Shown here: piece by piece, positions 1 to 12,200 of the stretch
Numbering within the stretch: the first letter of the stretch is position 1
How the letters are laid out: every line of letters starts with the position of its first letter
Source: Albula goreensis
Taxonomy: Eukaryota > Chordata > Actinopteri > Albuliformes > Albulidae
Reading direction: 5' to 3'
Assembly: GCA_022829145.1 (NCBI GenBank)
Contig: CM040750.1
Location: forward strand, 7,532,755 to 7,596,754
Length of the DNA stretch: 64,000 nt
The notes under the pieces: generated by a model
Database searches by the model: none
Told to the model about the DNA's origin: nothing
The model's input: only the letters and a program-made list of their open reading frames with translations
Translations under genes and position numbers: made by a program

Positions 1-429
1 GTTCCTCTTCAGTTAGAATGTTTAGCTAACGTTAACTAGGTTAAGTGGGAGATGTTACGTAAACCTAATCAAGCAAATAAATAGCACGGATCTGCAACAC
101 AGCCCACCAGCTACCGATTTAGTCACAATCATAATTCTATAGAAAAAAATGGTAATCAGAAAAGTATTCATACATATATTCCGTCGGCATTGCTAGCTTG
201 CTAATGCAGATGATGCACTACATGAATTACAGCTACATAACTTAAAATACCCTGATTTCAGCCGCAGGACAGGAGGTATCACGTCATTGACAATTCTGGT
301 CAATTAATAAGCTGACTGACTAGTTAGCTATGTGGTTCACAAGTTTGTTCAGCTACTGTTAGCTCACAACCTGACAATGTTGACAGGTGACACTCTATGC
401 ACACACGCAAGGATCTACTATGCCTGAAC

Positions 430-850
430 TAGCTAGCAAGTTTTCACGCTATTCATCATCCGCTCCGTCTCTCCTCCGAAACCTCTCTCCCCTTTTCATC
501 GCGAAGTCGCGCAATGGGATCATCAGCCCCGACAGTTTCTCAGCGAAATCGAAAAGATTCCCCCGATAAACCGAGTCTCTATTACCCTTTCGAGGATCGT
601 ACTTCCCACGGCTTTAAAACTAGCCACAACATGGCTTCCCGAAACTACCAACACAAACCTTCTATCTATATCCGCAGGGCGGAGATGATAGCTAAAAACT
701 GGAGCATCCATTCAGCGAAATCTTCTACTGCGCAGAGCAACAATCTTTAGCCAATAGACCTTTTCTATAAGGTATACCTTTACAGTCATTGGTTCTGAGC
801 GAAATGCAGACATTTTAGAGTGACACGACGTAGAGCCAATCGTAGCAATT
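430..850. promoter_or_regulatory. Possible CpG-containing promoter of a neighbouring gene
   Basis: This stretch is richer in CpG than its surroundings (cgcgaagtcgcgc, ccgataaaccg). It holds two gccaat boxes at about 750 and 836 and a ctgcgcag element near 728 resembling an NRF1 half-site. It lies 3 kb beyond the clasp2 3' end. In mammals UBP1 follows CLASP2 in the same orientation, so this could be its 5' end, but no UBP1 coding sequence is visible. Confidence 0.3.
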
Positions 851-3796
851 TATTGCATAAAACAACACGTTTTGTATTGGACACAGTTTTAAAATAGTCA
901 TTTGTGTTTAACCTTATTTGTTGCAGGGGTAGGAAGTAATATTAATCTTGTGATCCTGAGATGAGTTTTGACCGTGTTTTCAGGTTATGGTAGTTCAGAT
1001 ATTATAAAAATCATATCTGAAATCCCAACACCAAAGGACTCCAAACATGTCTCGGGTTTCTCTTTAGTTGAGAAGCCCATATGGTGACTTTATTTCTCAT
1101 ATAGAAAATACCAAGAGTTACTGTAGCCCTGTGGGTTGTGAATGTAGACACTTTAAGTAACTGCAGCCAAGTATTACATTATTGGAGGGACACAGGTAAA
1201 ACCTAATGGAAAATTCACTGAACAGAAGCAAGAAATGAATGAAACTCAATACATTACATATATTTTATGAAGAAGATACTGCATGGTGGGAATAATCTAT
1301 CATGTTACAACTGTTAACCCTCAAAGGATTTGGTTTCTGTATCAACAAGGAATTTGAAGTATTCTCACTCATGTCAAGGATAAACTAAAAACATGAATAA
1401 AATGTTTCATTTACATGGAGCTTTTGAGGTGAGATTCTAGGCTTCATTAGGCACATTCCCTAAAATAGAACTTAAACAACAACTCAATAACTTGCTTCTT
1501 TTTCACATTTAATTGGCTCAGGTCCTTTTATGGGGTTAAGTAATATATTGAGAGAGTCTAGAGGGATGGAAATATGACACCAAAATTTGGTACCATCGTC
1601 ATTATTTTGTGTTTGAAGTAGGGTTGGGAAAATTGGAACTAATTCTATTGTTTTTATTGTCCCCTCAAATTATCACTGATACCCAAACACATGGCGGAAG
1701 AAGGGTAGGTGGATTTTGGAAGTTATATTAGGTAAGAATAAGCTTTTAATTTGTAATGATTGGGAACATATTTCATATATCGTAACAAGTCTGTGAATAA
1801 CCAAACAACCCATCTTTAATCAAATTAACTTTAAGTAAGATTGAGAGGATTGTACAAAGGAATATCAAACCATCAAGGTTTTGGGGATGGACCAATGGAA
1901 GCACCCCCCTGCCCCTACACCACCAACCAACACACACTCACACACACGTAAAATGGGGATGGCAGGTTAACAAGGGGGATGCATTTTGATCATTTTGCTA
2001 ACAAGGGAAATGTTATACCCCCTCATCCCCCCTCAAATCACCTACTGTAAGTAAGTCCACATCAAGAATAAAATGGTTCAAAAGGGCCGTATCTAAACTC
2101 CCTTGAGAAGTTGTGGTAGGACTTTAAACAAGCTATTTCTGCCAGAAAACCCTGAGTGCGTGTAAGCAGTTACTAAGTTGGAGGGAACAATTACATTTTC
2201 ACACAGGGGTGTTGCAGTTTTGCATATGTTTCATTAACAAATAAAATTAATAGGCATCAACAGTTTGTATTGTGTTTGCTAAGGTTTCCTTTTCTCCAGT
2301 ATTATCACTGGTTTTGGTTGAAGATGCAGTAACATTCAAATACTTACACAAACTCAGAAATTCAGACAGCATGCAAACACTTCATCACAGCACCACACTA
2401 CCAAGTGATACATACCTTCACATTAGGTGTCTGTGAGAAGGCCCAGAAGTCAGGTGCAGACATATAGCTGTCCTTGTGGCTGCCTGACTTCCCTAACCGC
2501 TGCTACTCCAACTAAGGACAACCGTTCAGTGGTTGATCTTTATCAGTTCAGGTCCCAGAATATGCTCACTTCCACTGATGACAGCAAGTAGTTCTTTATC
2601 AGTTCCAGGTTAGAAAAAGTTCCCCTTCATTTTGGTCTGCAGGTAATTTAGGTTCAGGCGGCTAAAGACTCAATCACCCTTGGCAGTGGTGACTGGGATT
2701 TAAAATGTAACTCTAGAAGTGAATCTTTCAACATGGAATCATTTAAAATAATGAGGTTTGGGAAATCACAGAAAATATTACTCTAAATGAAGAAAAATAG
2801 AATGTCATTAGTTTTTAATTCACCTTAGTCAGCCAAGTTATTGAATGTTTTGAAATGCTGGAATTCTCTGGCCATTTCCTTAGCCAGCTCAATTATCCCG
2901 ATAGAACTGTGCAAGCAATGAACCAAGCTGAAGCAAATACCTTGGATTTACCACGATTAATATCTTTGCTGTCTCTTTGAATTATCCATATTATTTCTCG
3001 ATCAGTAATCTTAGCTGCTTACAACTGACTTCTCGAGCAGTTTGTGAACTCTTTCCTTGTTCCTCTACTTTGTGTTCAGGTCAAAGTTTCTTTTTCTTGG
3101 GTTGGGTTGCACCACCAAACCTTACATTAATTCAGAAGTTCAATTGAGAAGTCTGTGGTAAGCCCTAAGTTGTAACTAGTTGTTCTACCGCTAGGCCCAT
3201 CTGAAACTCTGGTTGCACCATTGAAATGTATCATACAACTTAGATAGTAATGTGTAAATAATTTACAAAGATGGTCTTCCCACAGAAATAGCTCCGCTAT
3301 TTCTAATAAATTAAAATGAAACGATATACCTTCAAGCAAATTCATAATGGTTCAGTTACTACCTCTGACCAATCACAGCTTCTTGTGGGTGGGACTTTGA
3401 TCTAGAAAAACAAATTGGTTTGTTCTAATAAATGTGTACATAGACATACATTTCTTAGCTGAGGAAATCTACTCTCAGAAATCTGAGGGCACCAGTAAAC
3501 TTGCGGGTAGCCTATGCCAAAAAAATCAATGCATGTTTTACTTAGGCTCCAACAGAGATTGTGATATACAGCTGAAACGTGAAACTGCTTAATTCTTGAA
3601 TACCAACCACTAAATTGCAACAATGAGCACTTTAAATATGTAAAATCTTTTTAAACAACTTTTAAGATATATGATATAATAGAAATTACAATTATCATGT
3701 AAAGACCTACAAACCTGTACAGCATCAGATTTAAGGAAGATCGTATGGACCATTTATGTTTTAAATAAGGACATTTTCGTATAATGTTCTGTACAT
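851..3796. other. Intergenic DNA downstream of clasp2
   Basis: AT-rich, with short CA-rich text near 1915-1950. No gene, RNA gene or mobile element recognised. Confidence 0.6.
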
Positions 3797-3802
3797 TTTA
3801 TT
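3797..3802 (-). terminator. Candidate poly(A) signal AATAAA
   Basis: Plus-strand tttatt, the first canonical hexamer downstream of the clasp2 stop codon on the coding strand. No transcript data support it. Confidence 0.4.
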
Positions 3803-6183
3803 GCAGGTATATGCACAACTGTAAGCACAGCTCTATAAATACACAGAGTAACAGAACAGTGAGAACTTGAATGTTACACTCACAAGGAGAAAAATTGGAC
3901 ACTATAACAGGGAAAATGGTGACATCGACAGGGTTTCGCCATTCAAGTCTGTAAATACATTTCTACAAATTTCCCATTGAAGAAAAAAATGAATCTACTT
4001 TTTGCAACAAAAGAAAACGAGATCGATGCTGTCCCTTTGACCACCAGGACAGGTGAAAATTAGTCGCACTGACCTTTTTCTTCATGTGATATAGATATAC
4101 ATTTTTAAAATGACAGCACATACTGGGCCGCACTGACCAGACCTGCCCCCAAAAACGGAAGTGACACCGCAGAACACACCTCTTCAGCAAGGCGAGGTCA
4201 TGTGACACAGCTTTGGACCAGATCAAGCAGGGATATCACATATACTGAACAGGACGAGAGAGGAGCCAAATTTCTGAACGGCCGGGACACTCCCAACCCC
4301 CCCACCCCAGACCACAAATTAGAATCCATGGACCCTTGTACCACTGTGGCTCTGAAAGGAAACTACCCACTTACCATTAACATGGTCATAGCAAATAAAT
4401 TACCGCTTCATCACGAAATCTTAATCGTACCTTTACAACATGAAGAGGGTTAAAGTAACATCGGTACTTTAGGCACATTCTTCTCTCCCAAAACTGGGGA
4501 CGAGAGCGTGGCAGAGCCACTGTTCTAGGGTTCCGCTAAGAGGTCTCCAAGCTTAAACCGTATAAAGCACTATCACAGGGTGGGGGCTGTAATATCAGGG
4601 GAACCACAGAGATGGGTCACCATCCAAGTCTTTATAATCTCATTTCTGACAGTGCCCTGTGCTACAGGCCCGACGTTTCTCCCGCTTAAAATGAAAGAGA
4701 GAGGGTGCAGCCCTTTTTTGAGACACCTTCACTCCCACGAGACACAGGAAGTGTGACTAAATAAAAACACAGTGGCACGCCTTGGTCAAACTTAACGGTT
4801 TAGCACTATGTTGCTGAAGCACAAAATACGGCCCAACGTTCTGCTTTTAAGACGTTTTTCTGACATACCTCCCCAGGCATGTATAAAGGAGAAAGCACTT
4901 AAACTTCCCGTGCTAATATGTGCTGATGATTAGTTCCACAAATTTAGTGTTGCACACTTAAATTACCAGTTTAACAGTGTGTGACTCCATCTGATGTGTT
5001 GTATGACTGGGACATGGTAGATGTACCTTAAGTACATGCATCTAATACATTTCTTTTTCCCACAATGCAGTTCCATCACTTTGTTAACAAAAAGAAGCTT
5101 TACTGTAAAATTCAACATTGAAATGTCTGCGGGGAACACACACTGAATGCAGTCCTGCAAAGAGCAAATCAGCCAACAAGAGAAGTGGACTGTAGTAAAT
5201 TGAATATTTAGAGTTTTATACATTAAAATTGAAATGTCATACTTTTGTGGCCCAGCGGATGAATGTTCTTACCTGGATGGGCCACCCACACTGCTATGGA
5301 AGCCCCTGGACTACTTCAAGTGTTGTGTGTTCATGAATAAAGGAATGACACTGACTGATGTATATAACCCAGAAATTTGTAGAGGAAAAATGAATCTGCA
5401 AAGGACAACTTCTGCCAGGGACATAAAAATTTCAGTATGACGCTAAAGATCAAGTCATTTCCCATTGAAAAGGAACTTCCTTTGAAAATGAAAAAATGGT
5501 ATGAATTTCAGTCTTTGTTCAAGCCCAATATTTGCCGAAGTTATGGATCAGTAATCACCGATAAAAGGAAAACAATGCAAAATATTTTTCCACTTAGGGG
5601 AGTTAAAAGCTTAACAATCCATATTTACAGGCTTGACCACTGTATTTAATGTCTAGAGTAGTCACAATGACAACAAACTGTTGTCATGGTTTTAGATTTG
5701 CTCCGTTAGCATGGTGAATGGTTATCAACATCTGATTCGTGCCGTACGAGTAGCACTGCAATCAGTCAGTGAATAAATGAGCCCCATTGATCGAGATACT
5801 TCCAATACTATCACTGACAACGGGTGTTTAGTATTCATTTCCGTTAATCTAAGTTTACATGTTGTAATACGGTTAAAGAGGAAACAGTATTGTGTTGCTG
5901 TATCGAATATGAGTCGTGTGGTAGTATTAACATAAATTAGGTTTCATGTTACTGGAACAAAAAAAAAACGAAAATAAACAGTTCATCTGTAAACACTGAT
6001 GGGTCGATGGGCGAGTGAGGCCGTTAGCGATATCTCCATGTAGAAGCCGGGCTAGCCCTGTGGACCCCTCCATAGTCCCCTCCCTAGCGGGTAGCATGCG
6101 TGGTTGGCAGGAGGGAGTGTCCATCGGACTGGGGGGGAGGGCGGGGCTGGGCAGGGCAGGGTCTCCTCCTCCTCTTCCTCTTT
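3797..6183 (-). other. clasp2: Probable clasp2 3' UTR
   Basis: Non-repetitive sequence of about 2.4 kb after the stop codon, with no exon-like open frame. On the coding strand the first canonical AATAAA is at 3797-3802. An ATTAAA at 5644-5649 could serve a shorter form. The start is certain (stop codon); the end is inferred. Confidence 0.45.
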
Positions 6184-6273
6184 TTATAAGCCCTGGCCTG
6201 AAATGTCTGCCGTGGGATCGCTGCCGCTGGAGCCAGACTGAGCTCGCTTGATGTACAGATTCAGTAACTTTAA
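6184..6273 (-). CDS. clasp2: clasp2 last coding exon with stop codon
   Basis: Follows CCCCTGCAG. Encodes [20 protein letters not shown], then TADISGQGL and TAA at 6184-6186. Corresponds to mammalian [26 protein letters not shown]. The first residue is Leu (TTA) where mammals have Met, and the C-terminus carries two extra residues. Confidence 0.94.
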   Translation of the reverse strand, partial: LKLLNLYIKRAQSGSSGSDPTADISGQGL

Positions 6274-9200
6274 CTGCAGGGGGCAGTAGAGAGGGAGGAA
6301 ATTAGAATTAGAGTGGTGTGACCAGAGAAAAGTGGATAAACAGAGAATTCAATAGCACGTTACTTCACGTCCAACACACAGAAAAACCCGGCGAACGTGG
6401 ACTGGCGAACGTCCGACTGGCTGAGACATTTTTAGCTTTTTGTTTTGCTTTTGCACCTTGAGCACTTCTTGCACTGTTCTGTTACCAAAGTAAATTTTTA
6501 AATAGCTTATTTTTCTATATCTCAGCTTCCAGGTGTATTTTTTTCTCAAATAGCGGGAATGGTGCTCAGGTTTTTCTTTGTGGTGGACTAAATTCAGCTT
6601 CCACACCTGCACAAGCAAATTTCTTTTTATTGCTTTACGATCAGTGAGGGAGTTGTGAGGGAGGAAGGGTTGGAGGAAGGGGACTATGAGACAGAGAGGA
6701 GGGGGAAGGACTGAAAGGTGAAAGGATGATAGAGAGAAGGGTTGGCGGTGGGAGGATGTGAGAGAGAGAAGGAAGGAAAGGAATGGTGAGAGGTAATAGG
6801 GAGGTGGAGAGACTAGGACAATAGGAGAATGTGAGACAGAGAGAAGGAGAGCAAAGAGTGGTGAGAGGTTAGAGGAGGGCGTTACACACACCTTACTGCC
6901 AGACAGCTGGCTGAGGTGAGGTTTCAGGTCCTCTCCTATGACTGCATAAATGGCCACCAAGCAGAACACGCAGGCCTTCCTCACGCTGCTCTCAGAGTTA
7001 TCGTATCCCTGCAGCCAAGAGAACAGGAAACGTCACGCACGCACAGGCACGCTTAGAAAAAAGATCTCTCTCACACTTGTTTCCTGTTAACCATATGGTC
7101 AGACAGCCAGCCTCACACAAAAAAAAAACCACAAGAGAGTAATGCCACTGACCAGACTTTATAGAGGAAACCATCCATACACATGACACCACCCAACTCA
7201 CACGCCACCCTCATGCATGGCTCCACCCACTCCAGCAACCCCACCTGTATCAGCCCTGGAACGATCTCCGGCAGCAGCTGGGTCAGGCCCTCCTTGGGTA
7301 CGCGGTCGATGACCTTGGTCTGCATCTTGATGGCGGCCAGGTTGATGGGGTAATCGGCCGTCTGGATGATGGGGCACAGCACCTTGATGCACTGGTCCGG
7401 GCTGATCGACGTGGCCAACATGGCCGCTGCCTCCTCTGCCGCTCGCACCACCTGGAGACGGAGACGAACGGGAGGAGGCGTAGTTAGAGACGCCGACAAC
7501 CTGGTGGGTGGGGCTCCACAAGGTGCGGGGGGAGAAGCTCGGCGGTCTCACCTCCTTTTGAGGGTCCTTGTGGGCCTCCAGCGCCTTCATGATGGTCAGC
7601 TCGGCGTAGTTCTTGAAGCGGGCGGGCTGGCGGTTCAGGATCTCTTTCAGCACCCGCAGAGCCAAGGCCCTGATCACATGCTGAGAGAATGACAGCACAG
7701 AGTCATTGTAAAAACTTTGTCGCCACTAAAAACGCCATTAGCAACAACACAAAAAACTACACTAGCATTAGCATTATCACCACCAACAATGCTACTGAAC
7801 TCCTTTATGATTAAAAATGTAATTTACAAAACATGACATTATTATTGCCATTATATACACTTTAGCAAAATGCTAACAAAAATTAAGGCTTAAAAGAGAG
7901 AGGGTATATTGACATGGGCTGAGTGTATGTCGACAGAGTAAAACAACGAGCCAGGCTGTGAATCAGGATAGAGTAAGACTATAAGACAGAGCATGGAATA
8001 AGACAGTGAGACAGGGTAATTATGCCACGATGTAGTGTTGTGTACTGAAGCTGGAGTGTGCGTAGTGGGACAGGGGTGTGTTGTGCATTATATGTTTGGT
8101 GCATGAGTATTCATGCAGTTTGAGTGTGAGGTCATCCCTACTTCGCGGTCTCCCATTGTTTCCAGAAGCAGCAGAAGGATGGTTTTGAAGTGCTCGTCCC
8201 ACACCACTAGCTGGTTATCCCGGATCAGCTTCAGCAGCTCGCAGAGTGCTGCCTTCCTCTCCTCCACCCGCTCGTTGTGATTGGACAGCTCTTTCAAAAG
8301 CTCCGCCACCAGCTCCGATTGGTTACCGGCTGCCAGTAAGGGGAGGGGAAAGAAAACAGCCCGATTACTGTGACTGTTCTAGTTCTGGATGGATAGCTCA
8401 TTGTGTAGTAACATTTCACTCACAGCAGTGTGCAGGAAAGCACACCCATTGGAAAAAAATACAAAGAAAAACAGATTTTTCAGTCAAAGCGACACACCTT
8501 CTAAACATGGAGTCTATAACTCAAACACTCAGACTGGGACCCAAAAAAACAAATGTAATCTCTTTGAGGGCATACACAATTCAATTAAAACACTGCTGTT
8601 TCAGAACGAAAGGATGAAATTCCACAGGACATGTTGGTTTTTCACAACTAAAATGGAGAATACCCTGGATGGAAACTTCTTTCGCGGTTTAAACTCAGTT
8701 TAGATTGGCTTGCGTATGGCCCTGAAGCTGGCCAAGCACGTTTGAATGGTTTCCAGCCCTCCTCTCACGCACATGTCACACAGTTACCTTCAGGGAACGG
8801 CTCCGTGTCGTCATCGAAGATGGCCTCTTTGAGGGCGGACTTGCTGAAGGAGTCGGAGTAGTTGAGGGGGTTGTAGTCGCGGGAGCCGCGGGGGCTGGAG
8901 TGCAGCAGGGGCATGGTGTTGAGGAGCGAGGTCTTATTGTCCAAAACTGTACGCCCAGAATCGAGGGCATCCACACCGCTGCCACCTACTCCACCCTGTG
9001 GGGCACACAGAGAGAGGAGGCCTTAGTGCACGCACACACATATGCACATACATACAAATACACACACACACACACTTGCACACAGACACGTATACAGAGG
9101 ATGCCTTATTGCGCACATACACACAGGGCGCCCATATATGGTCAACGCATATGCAGTGGAATCATGCAACGTATCTGACTTGTGGAGGCTCAATGCGTGC

Positions 9201-12200
9201 TAGCAAAAGCACCACCAAAAACGGAGTAACTTTTTGTAATACAAATCTAAGGCGCTGGAATCATGTGCTACAGCGGTAGCTAAACCGTTTAACAAAAGAA
9301 ATGATAACAACAATCTCCAAGAGGGTATTTGTTGGCAAGGTAGAGTTGAGAGAGCAACAACTATCAAACAGCCAAACTGGAATTATAAAAAGACTTTTAA
9401 GGCTTTTTAGTCTGTATGTAATGTTATTCTTTGTAATATAAGAATATCCTTTCTTATCAATATATAGGCTCAGTATTTACACCATGCATCTGTTAATATC
9501 TCACAACTACTATTTTCAATTTTGCCCAAAATTGGAAACATTGTAACCATGTTTTTTTCTTTTAAAACAGGCTAAAGGCCCCTCATTCCTAAAGCTAGAT
9601 ATAAATTTTGAGGTGCTGTGTCTCTTCATGACCCACAACCCACGCCGAGCCCCCAGACATGCCCCACCTCGCCCTCCCCGTCCTTCTTGCCGTCCCGGGA
9701 CACGGGCTCGTTCATGTCCTCCTGGCTCCTCACGCTGAAGCTCTGGATGGCCTCCGTCATACCCCGCAGCGAGCTGTAGATGTCCTCCGAGTTCATGGTC
9801 TCGGTGTCGTAATCAAACGCGCTGCAGAGAGTGAGGGAGAGTCAGGACTGCACTCAATCAAATGCACATCACGGATTCAATCAAAACAGACTTAACATTA
9901 CAACGCTGTTTACTTATATTACAGTTTATGGGAGACAGGTAATCATGTCTTTTAAAACATGTTATTTTTACCGGCAGAAGTGGGGCATAATGGTTAGGGA
10001 GCTGGGTTTGCAACTCAGAGGTGTTGGATTCACTCTGGATAAGAGCATTTTCTAAATTCCTGGATGTAATGTAATGTATTCTAAGACAGAATATGCCCTT
10101 AAAAGACTGTGTTCTGTTCCTCTGCAGTGTTTAAGGTATACAGGGCTAGTTTTGTGGCTGTGAGCCACGGACGCAGCTGTGTGTGAGGTGTTACCTTGGG
10201 GACGGGGTGTTCTGGGAGGTGTTGGTGGGGGAGGTGAGGGGCTGGACCAGCTGGCGGGAGAGCGGGGGGTGTGACGGGCCAGCGGGCTGCCTGTGGGCGG
10301 AGTCTTCCAGAAGAGAGAGGGAGAGAGAAGAACTGCATCAACCATCGACCACAGTCAAAGCACAACCACTTCAACCATCACCCAAAACCGGAAAAATGCA
10401 ACCCAAAAATATCATAATACACACAAATTATCACCATGTATCACAGGAAATGATAAATTACTCAACTAAATAACGTCTCCCATCCCTGTTTACAACTAAC
10501 AATGACAAGGGAGAACCTTGTCTTAAATATATCATTCGACTGAAAATCTCAAACACAATACACAATGTGCAACCATCAACACAGGTCACTCTGAAAGAAA
10601 TGTAAATTAAAATGAGTTAAACGAAGGCTAGAAAATAAACACAACTGTACCAAAACACAACTACAGTACAACAGCATTAAGTAGAGTTCCAGGTGAGAGA
10701 AACACAGCTGGGTTAAGCATCAATTACAACCAAAACACATACTGTATTATGTATGCCGGATCAGGAAAGAAAAACAATCACATAAACCATGAGAGAACCA
10801 CATTATCTACATCCCCAATTCCACCGCCTGAACCACAAACATGAACCACAGCTTCAGCTCAGCAGCCATCAGCCAATCACAAAGCCACAAAGCCAGAATA
10901 GAACTACAACCCAAGCCCTAAAACCCTCATCAACCACGAACACAATCACCACAATCAATCAGAAGCCAATCATCAACCATGACTGCGTCAACCGCAATCC
11001 CAGGGCGGAAACACAAACGCATCGACTGAATGCACAGCACAACAGCGACTTCGCAGTGGGTATATCGTCAAAAAACTTCATGGAATATTGTGGAGTTCCC
11101 CATGTTCCCTCTGGACCATATGCTTGTCAGAGCAACGGTAAAGAGAAGGTATAATGAACAGACGCTGTGAGACTTTAGGAGGGAAGGTACCTGGGACGGG
11201 TTTCCGCTGTGCCGCAGGTGATTCTGTAGGAGTTTGGTGGCTCCATCCTGGAAGGTTTTTGGTAACGCCCCCAGAAGCATTGTGAACTCTGGGGTGTTGA
11301 GTTGAAAGAGTGCAATCAGTACCGACTGGGCAGCCTGTAACCAATCAGACAAGAGGTGGAATCAGTATCAGCCAATTAGCCTGAATCAGCTATGTTGAGA
11401 CACTGAATCGATACAAACAACGAGAAGCATAAAATCATACAAATAACAAAAAATAATCAGAGAGCAACTGTAATTGCATAAGATCATTTAGAAAGGAATC
11501 AGAAAGCAGCACAAAATACAGTAAATTGTGTTACAACCAATCAGAGAGCAACACACCTAACAGCCAATTACAGACAGTTTAAGGCATGACAATCACAGGA
11601 TAATCGCAAGGCAATACCAATCACAGACAACTGGATCTACAAGAACGACTGACAACAATCAAATGTAACAGTCAGGATAAATGGCAATCACAGAAAATGA
11701 CGTGACAACAATCAGAACAAAGACCAATCAGAGACGAGGAAGGAGAGGGCCTACCTTCCTGACGTCAGCGCTTTTGGGCTCGGTGGTCCAGGTGATGATG
11801 CGGGACACGGCCAGACGGGTCTCGCTGGAGTTGACAAAGTCCGGAGCGTCCATCTGCATGGCCAGGGTCTCAATGTACTTCAGTATGGCCACCTTCACCT
11901 GTAATAAAACACAATGACATTGTTGTTGCATATTTATACCATTTTATTACTATCCAATAACCAACTTCACCTAATGACATAAAGACATAGTGACATATTA
12001 TACATGATACATTATAAAACTAAACTATGGTCACCACCACCTGTAATGACATACAAACATAAAACATAATTGCATGATACTAGTCCACTTTGGCCATGTT
12101 TGCCTACAACAACACTCAAACACATTATTGTTACATACTTATTACATTACATAGCTACAACATGGACACACTGACATGCAAACACTTTACTAATACAGAT

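Noticed and set aside
523..711. 62-codon minus-strand frame in the CpG-containing stretch
   Set aside because: It could be a first exon of a neighbour but does not match the start of UBP1 or another protein I recognise.
6349..6984. 211-codon minus-strand frame
   Set aside because: Its first residues are clasp2 exon 32 in frame ([18 protein letters not shown]), and the rest is read-through into the CT-rich intron.
7198..7698. 166-codon minus-strand frame
   Set aside because: Starts as exon 30 and continues through its donor into intron and out-of-frame exon 31 sequence.
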